A stretch of DNA of 64,000 nt from DATLFA01 sp035525225 (GCA_035525225.1 DATLFA010000010.1:62001-126000); one strand, 5' to 3'. Shown: positions 43,328 through 52,121, counted from the stretch's first letter. Numbers and translations are program-made. Notes: generated by a model not told the origin, from the letters alone.

Positions 43328-43370
43328 CTCGCAGCACAACGTCGGCTACCGCCCGACGTTGTGCTGCGAG
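43328..43370. repeat. Long palindromic repeat, copy 2
   Basis: CTCGCAGCACAACGTCGG (43328-43345) pairs perfectly with CCGACGTTGTGCTGCGAG (43353-43370) around CTACCGC. Arms are nearly the same as at 18484-18532; the loop differs. It lies 20 bp past the thiolase stop, so it may act as terminator. Confidence 0.8.
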
Positions 43371-43398
43371 TTCGGAAATTTCTTCGTAGGCTCGGGGC

Positions 43399-43674
43399 AT
43401 GTGTAGAAACATCACCGAGTTGCGCGGGCTGGAGCCGCCGGCGACGCGCGAAGAGATCGAGGCTGCGGCGATGCAGTTCGTGCGCAAGATCACCGGCATC
43501 ACGCGGCCGAACCTCGCGGTCGCCGATCAGATGCACGCAGCAGCGCTCGAGATCGCCGCGATCTCCGAAACGCTGCTCGCGCGCGTCCCCGCGCGGCGCC
43601 AGCCGCCATTGACGTTGCCGCCGCTGCGCCGCCCTGAAGTACGCCAGCGATTGGGGCTCGGCCCGATCGCGTAG
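43399..43674 (+). CDS. DUF2277 family protein
   Basis: A 91-residue protein. The opening MCRNITELRGLEPPATREEI and AAAMQFVRKITGITRPN are the diagnostic DUF2277 sequence (Cys2 conserved). Helical, soluble, Pro-rich tail. No function is known for the family; it is widespread in actinobacteria. It lies between the thiolase and the convergent hydratase genes and follows the palindrome, which may separate it from the thiolase operon. Confidence 0.85.
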   Translation: MCRNITELRGLEPPATREEIEAAAMQFVRKITGITRPNLAVADQMHAAALEIAAISETLLARVPARRQPPLTLPPLRRPEVRQRLGLGPIA

Positions 43675-43680
43675 TCACGA

Positions 43681-44643
43681 TCAGTCGATGGCGTCGATCA
43701 AGCCCCACGCGAGCGCGGTCGAGGCGTCGACGCGCGCCCCGGTCAGCGCCATCCACGCCGTGCGCTGACGGCCGATGCGCCTCGTGATCGATACCGTCCC
43801 GCCGGCGCCGGGAATGAGCCCCATCGACACTTCGGGAAGTTGGAAGAACGCGTCCGGCGTCGCCTGCACGCGGCTGGCGAACGCGGCGAGCTCGATACCC
43901 GCACCCACACAAGCGCCGTGGACGTTCACCGAGAGCCGATCGGCGATCGCCAGCAGGTACGGCGCCGCGTTTGCACTCGATCGGATGAGATGTGCGGTCG
44001 CCGTGTCCTTCACCGAGCCGAACTCGGCAAGGTCACCACCGGCGCAGAACGAACGACCCGCCCCCGATATCTCGACACGCAGAGCCGGATCAGCTGCTGC
44101 GACGACGAGCGATTCGACCAACAGATCGCGCATTGCCGCGTTGTAGAGGTTGTGCACGCGCGGCCGGTTGAGCACGACGCGCAACTGGTCTCCTTCGCGC
44201 AACACGTCGACCGGTGAGTGTGGTTCAGGACGGCGCACACGTGCGCCACGCGCCCCGAGCCAGCGTGCGAACTCTGACCCGCCTTGCAGGGTCGAGTAGG
44301 CGAGCGATTCGGCGACGAGCGCGTCGAGCGGCGCCAGTGTGTCGCCCAGGCGCAGCAGCTGCACGAGCGTGACCGACGCCTGCGGATTCGCCGCGACTGC
44401 GGCGGCCAGGATCGAGAGGGCGCTTTCGTCGGTAACAATGACGTCGAACGCTCGATGATGCCCACCGACGCCCACCGTCACGATCGGAAGGCCCCGCAAC
44501 ACGTCGGATGTGCGCGTGTCGGGTCGTGTCGAAGAGCAATCGACCGCGAGCATGGCGCTGCCGCGCAGCACCGACACGTCACCGCGGGCAGTCGGCGCCG
44601 CGATCAGATCGTCGAGCGCGGCGGGCGAGAAGATGCGCTCCAC
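43681..44643 (-). CDS. Enoyl-CoA hydratase with long N-terminal extension
   Basis: A 320-residue protein. The C-terminal half is a crotonase domain with both catalytic glutamates: one in CVGAGIELAAFA and the other 20 residues on in FQLPEVSMGLIPGAGGT, as in active hydratases; the oxyanion loop is GAGRSFCAGGDLAEF. The first about 140 residues are a second, degenerate crotonase-like part (VTVGVGGHHRAFDVIVTDE) rather than a known separate domain. Last gene of a leftward operon, 10 bp behind an acyl-CoA ligase. Confidence 0.82.
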   Translation of the reverse strand: MERIFSPAALDDLIAAPTARGDVSVLRGSAMLAVDCSSTRPDTRTSDVLRGLPIVTVGVGGHHRAFDVIVTDESALSILAAAVAANPQASVTLVQLLRLGDTLAPLDALVAESLAYSTLQGGSEFARWLGARGARVRRPEPHSPVDVLREGDQLRVVLNRPRVHNLYNAAMRDLLVESLVVAAADPALRVEISGAGRSFCAGGDLAEFGSVKDTATAHLIRSSANAAPYLLAIADRLSVNVHGACVGAGIELAAFASRVQATPDAFFQLPEVSMGLIPGAGGTVSITRRIGRQRTAWMALTGARVDASTALAWGLIDAID

Positions 44644-44653
44644 CGGCGCTCTG

Positions 44654-46165
44654 TCACATGTCGCCGAGGTGTGCGAGTTCGAGGCGCAAAACCCGGCGCA
44701 GTAGTTTGCCCATGTCGTTGTAGGGCAGCTCGTCGCGGAACTCGATGACTTCGGGCGAGCGCGACGACCGCAGGTGTTGCGTCACCCAGTCGCGCAGCTC
44801 TTCGCCGGTGACGTCTGAGCCTTGCTTTGCGACGATCACCGCCACGATCTTTTCGCCCCACTGCCGATCGGGGATGCCGATGGCCGCCGCGTCGGCAACC
44901 GACGGATGCCCGACGAGTACGTCTTCGATCTCGCCCGGCGACATGTTCTCGCCGCCGCGGATGATGATGTCGTCGAAGCGCCCCTCGAGGAAAAGGTAGC
45001 CGTCGTCGTCGAGGAACCCGCCGTCTTTGGTCGGGAACCATCCTTCGGCGTTGCACTGCGTCCCGCGGCCGAGGTACTCGCCCGATACTTGCTCGCCCCG
45101 TACCCAGACCTCGCCGCGGGTGCCGGCCGGTACTTCGCCGCCTTCTTCGTCTCGGATCGACAACTCGATTGCCGGCAACGGCCGTCCCACCGACGTGAGT
45201 CTTTTGCGCGCTGTCGGATCGCTGGCGGCGCGCGCCGCGCGATGGTCGTCGGGACCGAGGATGCACACCGTGGAGCTCGTCTCGGTCAAGCCGTAGGCGT
45301 TGACGAATGCACAGTTGGGCATCATGTCGAGCGCCTTTTCGATGACGGCCAGTGGCATCTTGCCGCCCCCGTAGGACAAGGCCCGCAGCGTCGGGATGCC
45401 GCCGATGTCATGGGTCTCGATGTAGTCCACGATGCGCGCCAGCATCGTGGGCACGACCATCGCATGCGTGACGCCTTCATTGCGCGCGGTGTGTACCCAG
45501 TCCGCCGCGGTGAACGCCGGCAGCTGCACAATGCGCCGACCGGCGTAGACCGACGACAAGATCGCGGCCATACCGGCCACGTGATAAGGCGGCACCGAGA
45601 TCAGCGTCGCCTCGTCTTCGTCGGCTCCCATGAAGTCGACCGACATGAAGATGTACGACACGAGGTGCTTGTGCCGCAGCACCGCCGCCTTGGGCATACC
45701 CGTAGTGCCGCTCGTGTACAACAACACGGCGATGCCCTCGGGATCCATGTCCCACTCGGCATCGACGCGCTCGGCGCCATCGATACGAGCGAAGAAATCG
45801 TCGCGGGTCACCGCGTCGACGCCGTCGATGTCGTAGAGCTTGGGCAGCGCCTGCGCCTCGCACACGGTGATCGACGGTGCGACCTCGGTCGCCAGTCGCC
45901 GCAGCTCTTCAGCCGTGAGGCGGTAGTTCAACGGCACGAACGGTTTGCCCGCCCACGCGCTGCCGAAGAGCGCGATGGGCAGCGCGGAGCTCGAGACATC
46001 GACCAGGCTCACGTGCTCGATACCCGCCTCCGCGAAGACACGGGCCGACCGGCCGGCGCGATCGAAGAGTTGTTCGTAGGTGAGTCCCGATCCGTCGCGC
46101 GAACCGAGCGCGACACGATCACCGAAGCCACTCGCAGCCATCTCGAGCAGCATCATCAGGTTCAT
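44654..46165 (-). CDS. Acyl-CoA synthetase (AMP-binding), FadD-like
   Basis: A 503-residue ligase: VLLYTSGTTGMPKAAVLRH (A3), NAYGLTETSSTV (A5), FLDDDGYLFLEGRFDDIIIR (A7/A8), and the catalytic Lys in PYNDMGKLLRRVLR. Middle gene of a leftward three-gene operon: a 102-residue protein 12 bp upstream and an enoyl-CoA hydratase 10 bp downstream. That arrangement is known for FadD-type ligases in mycobacteria and relatives. Acid substrate unknown. Confidence 0.92.
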   Translation of the reverse strand: MNLMMLLEMAASGFGDRVALGSRDGSGLTYEQLFDRAGRSARVFAEAGIEHVSLVDVSSSALPIALFGSAWAGKPFVPLNYRLTAEELRRLATEVAPSITVCEAQALPKLYDIDGVDAVTRDDFFARIDGAERVDAEWDMDPEGIAVLLYTSGTTGMPKAAVLRHKHLVSYIFMSVDFMGADEDEATLISVPPYHVAGMAAILSSVYAGRRIVQLPAFTAADWVHTARNEGVTHAMVVPTMLARIVDYIETHDIGGIPTLRALSYGGGKMPLAVIEKALDMMPNCAFVNAYGLTETSSTVCILGPDDHRAARAASDPTARKRLTSVGRPLPAIELSIRDEEGGEVPAGTRGEVWVRGEQVSGEYLGRGTQCNAEGWFPTKDGGFLDDDGYLFLEGRFDDIIIRGGENMSPGEIEDVLVGHPSVADAAAIGIPDRQWGEKIVAVIVAKQGSDVTGEELRDWVTQHLRSSRSPEVIEFRDELPYNDMGKLLRRVLRLELAHLGDM

Positions 46166-46177
46166 GGCAGCGCTGCC

Positions 46178-46486
46178 TCAGTCGGACGCAGGAAGGGGCT
46201 TGGCTTCCTTCAACGACAACAACGTAGCGCCGACGCCCAGCGCCCCCTCGCCTGCTTTGGTGCACAGGATCTCGAGTGTTTCGTCGCTATTGACGTACCG
46301 CTTGCCGAGCGCCGTACCACCCGCGGCGTCGGGCTTGGGGGTGCCCCGCTCGACGGTCTCGGTCGCGGCCACCATGGCGACGCCACCACACGTCACGTCG
46401 ACGTTGCCCGGCGGCGTCTTCACGACGATGACCTCGGTGGTGCACACCGCGCTCTTCAGGCGGGCCCCGGCTTTCAGCTCTGGCAT
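46178..46486 (-). CDS. Conserved small protein upstream of acyl-CoA ligase
   Basis: A 102-residue soluble protein with three cysteines (LKSAVCTTEVIVVKTPPG, VDVTCGGVAM, EILCTKAGEG) in a beta-rich context. Similar proteins sit next to fadD-type ligases in many actinobacteria and have no assigned role; the cysteines hint at metal binding or a redox site, which is inference. First gene of the ligase-hydratase operon; divergent from the CoA-transferase gene. Confidence 0.7.
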   Translation of the reverse strand: MPELKAGARLKSAVCTTEVIVVKTPPGNVDVTCGGVAMVAATETVERGTPKPDAAGGTALGKRYVNSDETLEILCTKAGEGALGVGATLLSLKEAKPLPASD

Positions 46487-46587
46487 TCGTATCCCTCTCT
46501 TTTCGCGCCCTCATCATGGCAAGAACCGAGCCGAGAACCGCATCCAGACGGTACGCGACCATTTGGTGGTGGATTAGCGTCCCCGCG

Positions 46588-48111
46588 ATGCCGCTCGCTG
46601 GACGCCGATTCGTCGTCGCCGGGGCGGGGCCGGTCGCGGACGAAGCCGCGGCGTTGCTGGACGTGCTCGACGCCGTCGTGGTGCGGGTGCCGCGGGTGAC
46701 CCCGGGGCTCGCGACGGCCGGGGCCGAAGGAGCGCTCGACGCGACGGCGACGCTGGCCGCGGCCGAACCTCCGTACCCGGTCGTCGACGTGGCCGGACAC
46801 TTCGACGCCGCCGAGTCATGGGCGCGCTCAGGTGCGATGGCCCTCACCGGCTTGGCGGAGGGGCCGCCGTTGCCCTGCCCGTCGGCCGTGTTGGCGGCTC
46901 GGGTGGTGGCAGCCGGTTCGGTGATCCAGTTGTTGGCGGCCACGACCTTCGGTTCGACCCTCGCGCTCGACCCCATGGCGCTGCTCGGCGAACGCGCCGC
47001 CCTCACCGGCCACACCCGACGCGGCTCGGTCGCCGTCGGTGGCGCGTGCGAGATGCTGAGGGCCGCGGACGGATGGATCGCGCTCAACCTCGCGCGGGCC
47101 GACGACGTGGCGCTGTTGCCGGCGTGGCTCGACGGCGACATCGACGACCCGTCGGATGGCGCCGGCACCGCCCGCGCGGTCGGTCGCCGTGCGACTTCCG
47201 AGCTCGTCGCGCGCGGCGCCGAACTCGGCCTGGCGCTCGCGTCGTGGCCACCGGCAGCCGATCCGGTGTCGAGTCCCTACGTGATCGACGGATGGCGCGA
47301 AGGAGCAGCACGACTGCGCCCGATCGGTGCCGACCGAGGTGACCCGCCGGAGTCCGGCCACGACCGAGACCGAGCTGTCCAACCGCTCGTGGTCGATCTG
47401 AGCTCGCTGTGGGCAGGCCCGCTCGCAAGTGAACTCATGGCGCAGGCGGGCGCGCGCGTCGTCAAGGTCGAGGGCGCGCGCCGCGCTGATGGTGCCCGTC
47501 GTGGCACTGCGCAGTTCTTCGACTTGTTGAATGTCCACAAGCGTTGCATCGTCGTCGACTTCGACGACGAGGACGACATCTCGGTGTTGCGCGCGTTGAT
47601 CGAACGCGCGTCGTTGGTGATCGAAGGGTCGCGGCCGCGTGTGATGGATCGGATCGGCATCGATCCGGCCGACGTGGTCGCGCGCGGCACGTCGTGGTTG
47701 TCCATCACCGCGTACGGGCGCGATGGCGTGTACCGCAATCGCGTCGGCTTCGGCGACGACGTCGCGGTTTCTGCGGGTTTGGTGATCGCGGGTGAGCCAC
47801 CGCTGTTCGTGGCCGACGCCGTTGCGGACCCGATCGCGGGGTTGTTCTCCGCGGCTGCGGGTTTGGCCTGCCTTGGCGCGACGCGTGGTCATCTCGTGGA
47901 CGCGTCGCTATACCGTGCAACTCGTTATGCGCACGGATCGCAACCGGCGTCGCCTTCCGCATCACCCGTGGCCGCGTCGTCACCCCGCGCCCGGCCGGCG
48001 CGGGGTGGGGCCGAGGCCGTGGGTGCGAGCACCGACGAGGTCCTCGCCGAACTCGTCCCCGACCTGTGGCGGTCACGGCGTGCAAAGATGCGCGGGCCAC
48101 GTTCGGGCTGA
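46588..48111 (+). CDS. CoA-transferase family III (CaiB/BaiF)
   Basis: A 507-residue class III CoA-transferase, with a first half (about 1-260) that resembles a degenerate second copy of the domain and a second half with the recognised motif LSSLWAGPLASELMAQAGAR followed by VVKVEG and KRCIVVDFDDEDD. The family moves CoA between carboxylic acids through an aspartyl thioester; the catalytic Asp region (HLVDASLY) is near the C-terminus. The last 50 residues are low complexity. ATG 46588 is chosen (MPLAGRRFVVAG). Probably works with the ligases on either side. Confidence 0.8.
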   Translation: MPLAGRRFVVAGAGPVADEAAALLDVLDAVVVRVPRVTPGLATAGAEGALDATATLAAAEPPYPVVDVAGHFDAAESWARSGAMALTGLAEGPPLPCPSAVLAARVVAAGSVIQLLAATTFGSTLALDPMALLGERAALTGHTRRGSVAVGGACEMLRAADGWIALNLARADDVALLPAWLDGDIDDPSDGAGTARAVGRRATSELVARGAELGLALASWPPAADPVSSPYVIDGWREGAARLRPIGADRGDPPESGHDRDRAVQPLVVDLSSLWAGPLASELMAQAGARVVKVEGARRADGARRGTAQFFDLLNVHKRCIVVDFDDEDDISVLRALIERASLVIEGSRPRVMDRIGIDPADVVARGTSWLSITAYGRDGVYRNRVGFGDDVAVSAGLVIAGEPPLFVADAVADPIAGLFSAAAGLACLGATRGHLVDASLYRATRYAHGSQPASPSASPVAASSPRARPARGGAEAVGASTDEVLAELVPDLWRSRRAKMRGPRSG

Positions 48112-48116
48112 CTCTG

Positions 48117-48142
48117 CGCTGTGCCGGGCGCCGCTCGGGCCC
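48117..48142 (-). repeat. Dispersed GGCCCGAGCGGCC element, copy 8
   Basis: Minus strand: GGGCCCGAGCGGCGCC then GGCACAGCGC. It starts 6 bp past the CoA-transferase stop and ends 12 bp before the SDR start. Confidence 0.6.
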
Positions 48143-48153
48143 AAGGGGGACTT

Positions 48154-48999
48154 GTGACGACTGCCGGATCAACGCCATCGATCTGGGACAGCCGCGTGCT
48201 CGATCCGAGCGCGGTGTTGCTCACGGATCGCATCGCGGTCGTGACCGGCGCTGCGCAAGGCATCGGCAAGGCGACGGCACTGACGATGGCCCGCTTCGGC
48301 GCCGAGCTCGCCATCTGCGATCGCAACGCCGGCGGGTTGGACGAGACCGAAGCCGAGATCCGCGCGATCGGACGGCATTGTGTCAGCGAGGTGCTCGACG
48401 TGCGCGACGAGGTCGCGGTGGGGGCGTTCATCGACCGTGTTGTTCGCGAATACGGACGTATCGACATACTCGTCAACAACGCCGGCGGCGGCTTCTGGGC
48501 ACCTTTTCTCGAGGTCGCGACCAAGGGCGAGCTCGCGCTCATCCGAGAGAACTTCATCAGCGTCACGTTGCTCATCCGAACGTGCGTGCCCCACATGACC
48601 AACGGGGGCGCGATCATCAACGTCACCTCGGTCGAGGCGCACCGCGCCGGCCCCGGATTCGCCATCTATTCGGCGATGAAGGCAGGCGTCGCGAACTTGT
48701 CCAAGAGCCTGTCGATGGAACTCGCCCCGAAACACATTCGCATCAACTGTGTGGCTCCCGACGTGATCCCGACGCCGGGTGATTCGGTGCTCGCGGAGAC
48801 TTCCAGTGCGCTCAGCCTCGACGCCGTCGAGTCGCAACCATGGCCCGAGACCGGATCGAGCTTCGACTGCGCCGCGGCGATCGTGTACCTCGCGAGCGAC
48901 ATGTCGCGCTTTGTGACCGGCTCGACGATTCACCTCGACGGCGGCACGTGGGCCGCGGCCGGATGGAAAGCCAAGAAAGACGGCGGCTTCACACTGTGA
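48154..48999 (+). CDS. Short-chain dehydrogenase/reductase
   Basis: A 281-residue NAD(P) oxidoreductase with VVTGAAQGIGKATALTMARF, ILVNNAGGGFWAPF, the Ser in INVTSVEAHRAG and the YSAMKAGVANL active site, and VTGSTIHLDGG at the end. GTG 48154 follows AAGGGGGA; an earlier in-frame GTG at 48121 is rejected because it would translate the repeat element. Its stop overlaps the start of the next flavin oxidoreductase gene (GTGA), so the pair is coupled. Confidence 0.9.
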   Translation: MTTAGSTPSIWDSRVLDPSAVLLTDRIAVVTGAAQGIGKATALTMARFGAELAICDRNAGGLDETEAEIRAIGRHCVSEVLDVRDEVAVGAFIDRVVREYGRIDILVNNAGGGFWAPFLEVATKGELALIRENFISVTLLIRTCVPHMTNGGAIINVTSVEAHRAGPGFAIYSAMKAGVANLSKSLSMELAPKHIRINCVAPDVIPTPGDSVLAETSSALSLDAVESQPWPETGSSFDCAAAIVYLASDMSRFVTGSTIHLDGGTWAAAGWKAKKDGGFTL

Positions 49000-49841
49000 G
49001 CGAAGCGATGCGATTCGGCATCATGCTCGCGCGATTGCATCCCTCGTTGTGGCGCGATGCCGTCGTGCTCGGCGATGAGCTCGGCTTCGAATCTGTCTGG
49101 ATCGCGGATCATCTCGTCTTGCCCCTACGAATCGCCGGTGAGCTCGTCCCCGGCGAAGCGCATGCACCCGTCGATCGGCGTACGCCGCTGTACGACGTGC
49201 CCGCGTACCTGTCGTATTTCGCCGGATGTACCCAGAACATCCGACTCGGCGTGTATGTCTACCTGCTCGGTATACGTCATCCGTTCGTGACGGCCCGCGG
49301 ATTCGCGACGCTCGACATCGTGTCGAACGGACGAGTCGAGCTCGGTGTCGGTGCGGGTTGGCTCGAAAGCGAGTGGACTGCGGCGGGGCTCGACCCGCGC
49401 ACGCGCGGACGACGCCTGGATGAATGCATCGAAGTCTGCCGGCGGCTTTGGACCGAAGCCGTCGTCGAGCATCATGGCGAGTTCTTCGATTTCGAACCGG
49501 TGGCCTTCGAGCCGAAGCCCTTCCAGGATGTGATGCCGATGGCGGCCGGAGGGGAGTCGATCGCGGCGATGCGAAGAGCCGCGCGTCTCGATGGGTGGAT
49601 GGGCCTCTCACATACGCCCGAGTCGGCAACTCCGATCGTGGCGAAGTACCGCGCGATCGAAGCGTCCCTTCGCGCCGGTCACCGCGGCACGGTGTCCGTT
49701 GCCGGTGAGTGCCTCGACGACGACGAACTCGGGCGATGGCGCGACGCCGGCGTCGACCGGCTCATCGTGGCGCCGTGGGATCGCAGTCCCAATGCGCTCC
49801 AAGGCTTGCGGACGTTCGCCGCTCGCTTTGTTCGACGGTGA
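48996..49841 (+). CDS. Luciferase-like (LLM class) F420/FMN oxidoreductase
   Basis: A 281-residue TIM-barrel oxidoreductase: VVLGDELGFESVWIADHLVL, RLGVYVYLLGIRHPFVTARG, LDIVSNGRVELGVGAGWLES and FEPKPFQDVMPMAAGG are the standard motifs of F420-dependent members. GTG 48996 overlaps the SDR stop by four bases; ATG 49008 is an alternative. It is the third luciferase-like gene in the window and works beside an SDR, suggesting stepwise oxidation or reduction of one substrate. Confidence 0.87.
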   Translation: MSEAMRFGIMLARLHPSLWRDAVVLGDELGFESVWIADHLVLPLRIAGELVPGEAHAPVDRRTPLYDVPAYLSYFAGCTQNIRLGVYVYLLGIRHPFVTARGFATLDIVSNGRVELGVGAGWLESEWTAAGLDPRTRGRRLDECIEVCRRLWTEAVVEHHGEFFDFEPVAFEPKPFQDVMPMAAGGESIAAMRRAARLDGWMGLSHTPESATPIVAKYRAIEASLRAGHRGTVSVAGECLDDDELGRWRDAGVDRLIVAPWDRSPNALQGLRTFAARFVRR

Positions 49842-49943
49842 TGGGTAATCCGCCGCGGATCGCAACCGCGTTGGGCGTCGCCCGCTAATCTCGGCGGGTA
49901 CCGTTGGCGAGACCGATATGCCGGTCGAGGAGGCGCAAACCCT

Positions 49944-51041
49944 GTGCGCAAGAAGCTGCTACTGCTCATGACGATGGTGGCCGTGCTCACAGCCGGCTGT
50001 GTCCAGGCCGACATCAAGCTCGACGTCAACGACGACGGTTCTGGCACCTACACCGCGGTTTTCGCCGTCAATGCCGAACTGTTCAAGTCGCTGGGTGGGC
50101 TCAATGCGCTCGATCCCGACGCCGAGCCGGCGGATGCGAACACCGATATCTGCCAACAGTCGCTCGATGAGGCCGCGGACGAGAATCCAGCTGACGCCAA
50201 GATCGAGCCCTACAAGAGAGGTGACTTCTGCGGATACAAGGTCACCGCCTCGTTCACGTCCATCGAGGAGGCCCGCGACTTTCTGAGTGGTGGTGCGGGC
50301 GCCACGGGTGGTTCGTCGCTCGAAGACGTCACGCTCGAAAAGCAAGGCACCGGTTGGGTGTTCGACGCCGAATGGAACCCGAGCGATTCGGGTGGATCGA
50401 CAACCGGGACCGACGCCGCGATGATGAAGCAGTTTCTGCAAGGGTTCTCGTTCGTCGTGCGTTTGAAGTTGCCCGGTGGGCAGGTCGAACAGAATGCCGA
50501 CCTCATCGAGAACGACGGCACGATGGTGTGGAACCTCGATCCGGCCTCGACCCGCACGCTCAATGCCCGCACCGAAGCCGGCGCGCCACAGGTCGCAGCC
50601 GGTGCAAAGACCGACGCGGGCAAGAACATCAACACCAGCGCGGCGAGCGTCGGATCCTCGGGCGCCGGTGATGACGGCGGCTCCAAGACATGGATCTACG
50701 TGGTCATCGGCCTCGTCGTAGTCGCCATCATCGCGGCGGTGGTGCTCATGAAGCGCAACAAGACCAAGGCCGTTCCCGCGATGGCCGGCATGGCGGGCGC
50801 ACCGATGGCACCGGGCCAGCTGATGGGCTCGTCGCCCATGGGCGGGCCTTCCGCGGCTCCATCGGCATCGCCGATGATGGCGCCGCCGGTGGCGAGTGCG
50901 CCGGTTGCGACGGCACCGCAACCCGCCGCGACCGAACCCCAGTGGGACGCGGCGCGCAACGCGTACATCCAGTGGGACGGGGTCAACCATCGGTGGATGC
51001 AGTACGACCAGACAGCGGGGGCGTGGAAGCCGATCGAGTAG
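49944..51041 (+). CDS. LppM-like lipoprotein with transmembrane segment
   Basis: A 365-residue exported lipoprotein. The signal ends LTAGC (Cys as lipid site, about residue 19), followed by an LppM domain (DIKLDVNDDGSGTYTAVFAV onward, to about 210), a Ser/Gly linker, a transmembrane helix (WIYVVIGLVVVAIIAAVVLM) and a Met/Pro/Ala-rich cytoplasmic tail ending with a QWDAARNAYIQWDGVNHRWM segment. LppM in mycobacteria affects phagosome handling; its general role is unknown. The dual anchoring (lipid and helix) is typical. GTG 49944 is the start. Confidence 0.83.
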   Translation: MRKKLLLLMTMVAVLTAGCVQADIKLDVNDDGSGTYTAVFAVNAELFKSLGGLNALDPDAEPADANTDICQQSLDEAADENPADAKIEPYKRGDFCGYKVTASFTSIEEARDFLSGGAGATGGSSLEDVTLEKQGTGWVFDAEWNPSDSGGSTTGTDAAMMKQFLQGFSFVVRLKLPGGQVEQNADLIENDGTMVWNLDPASTRTLNARTEAGAPQVAAGAKTDAGKNINTSAASVGSSGAGDDGGSKTWIYVVIGLVVVAIIAAVVLMKRNKTKAVPAMAGMAGAPMAPGQLMGSSPMGGPSAAPSASPMMAPPVASAPVATAPQPAATEPQWDAARNAYIQWDGVNHRWMQYDQTAGAWKPIE

Positions 51042-51652
51042 TCCCCGTTCGCAGCGGCCGCGGCATCTCCCGGCGCGGCCGCGATACTCGGCAACGGTTG
51101 CTCGACGGCACTCGCGATCTCCTCGACGAGTCGTCGTACCGGGCGGTGCGCGTGGTCGATATCGCCCGCGCGGCCGGTACGTCGCCGGCGACGTTCTACC
51201 AATACTTCCCCGGCGTCGAATCTGCCGTGCTGGCGTTGGCCGAGTCCCTCGCCGATCAGGGTGCCGTCGAGCTTCGTGCGCTCGTGGCGAACCACCGCTG
51301 GGACCGCGCCGCGTTGCAGGACTCGGCACGGGCGCTGGCGCAGGGCTTCTTGGACTTCTGGGAGCGCAACGGCGCGCTCATGACCGTGATCGATCACGCG
51401 TCGCTCGAGGGCGACCAGCGGTTCCGCCAGATCCGCACCCGCCTGCTCAACGGGGTGACCGTTGCGCTCCAAGACGTTGCCGTAGCGTCGACCGACGAGA
51501 ACTCCCGTGAGGCGCGCGCCGTCGCCGGCGTACTGACGTCGATGTTGAGCCACGTCGCGGCGCATCGACGCGGCCTCGAGGACTGGGGTATCGATCGAGG
51601 TGATCTGCGGGCCACGATGGCCCGGATCATCGCCGATGTGCTGGGTGGCTGA
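51023..51652 (+). CDS. TetR family transcriptional regulator
   Basis: A 209-residue regulator. The helix-turn-helix is RQRLLDGTRDLLDESSYRAV, then VVDIARAAGTSPATFYQYFP; the remainder is a helical ligand domain (DFWERNGALMTVIDHASLEG). GTG 51023 lies inside the last codons of the LppM gene (19 bp overlap), so it is expressed with that gene or from within it. The targets are not evident; mycobacterial KstR2-like or other acyl-CoA regulators have a similar look. Confidence 0.83.
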   Translation: MEADRVVPVRSGRGISRRGRDTRQRLLDGTRDLLDESSYRAVRVVDIARAAGTSPATFYQYFPGVESAVLALAESLADQGAVELRALVANHRWDRAALQDSARALAQGFLDFWERNGALMTVIDHASLEGDQRFRQIRTRLLNGVTVALQDVAVASTDENSREARAVAGVLTSMLSHVAAHRRGLEDWGIDRGDLRATMARIIADVLGG

Positions 51653-51726
51653 TCCGTCCGCACTCTTTGATGGTCGTTGACCATTTCCGATATCTTTCGG
51701 TGTTGTTCAGCTGGTAGAGTCGCAGC

Positions 51727-52083
51727 GTGAGCCCGACCCGCCCCGCGTCCATCGCGCGACTTGCCCCCCGATCGATTCCCCGCCTCGATTCGTGGCAGGT
51801 CTGCCATTCACTCTTGGCCTGGCTCATCGCGCTCAACATCGCCGATCTCGTCACGACCCGCGAGGTGCTGGCTCGCGGGGGCAACGAGTCCAACCCACTG
51901 ATGCAAGGCGTGATCGACAACATGGTGCACGCGTCGCTGGTCAAGTTCGCGTGCATCGCCGTGGTGGTGGCACTCGTGTTGCGGTCGCGGTTCCCGCACC
52001 GAGTCGCGTGGTCACTCGGTGCGGTCAACCTCTGGTACGCGCTCGTCGTCGGGTGGAATCTGGGCGTGCTCGCCCGCGCGTAA
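51727..52083 (+). CDS. DUF5658 membrane protein
   Basis: A 118-residue integral membrane protein with three hydrophobic helices. The signature ALNIADLVTTREVLARGG, ESNPLMQGVI and HASLVKFACIAVVVALVL matches DUF5658. Function unknown. GTG 51727. Between the TetR gene and the homospermidine synthase gene, followed by a copy of the dispersed repeat. Confidence 0.78.
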   Translation: MSPTRPASIARLAPRSIPRLDSWQVCHSLLAWLIALNIADLVTTREVLARGGNESNPLMQGVIDNMVHASLVKFACIAVVVALVLRSRFPHRVAWSLGAVNLWYALVVGWNLGVLARA

Positions 52084-52092
52084 CGGACTGAG

Positions 52093-52121
52093 CCCCCGCT
52101 CTGGCGCAGGTCGCTCGGGCC
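52093..52121 (-). repeat. Dispersed GGCCCGAGCGGCC element, copy 9 (diverged)
   Basis: Minus strand: GGCCCGAGCGACC, a spacer, then AGAGCGGGGG. It lies 9 bp past the DUF5658 stop. Confidence 0.6.

Noticed and set aside
41763..43502. 579-codon minus-strand frame across the thiolase gene
   Set aside because: No family motif, Arg- and His-rich composition typical of antisense frames; the plus-strand thiolase has all signatures.
44822..46699. 625-codon plus-strand frame opposite the ligase operon
   Set aside because: Antisense shadow; the minus strand holds three well-supported genes.
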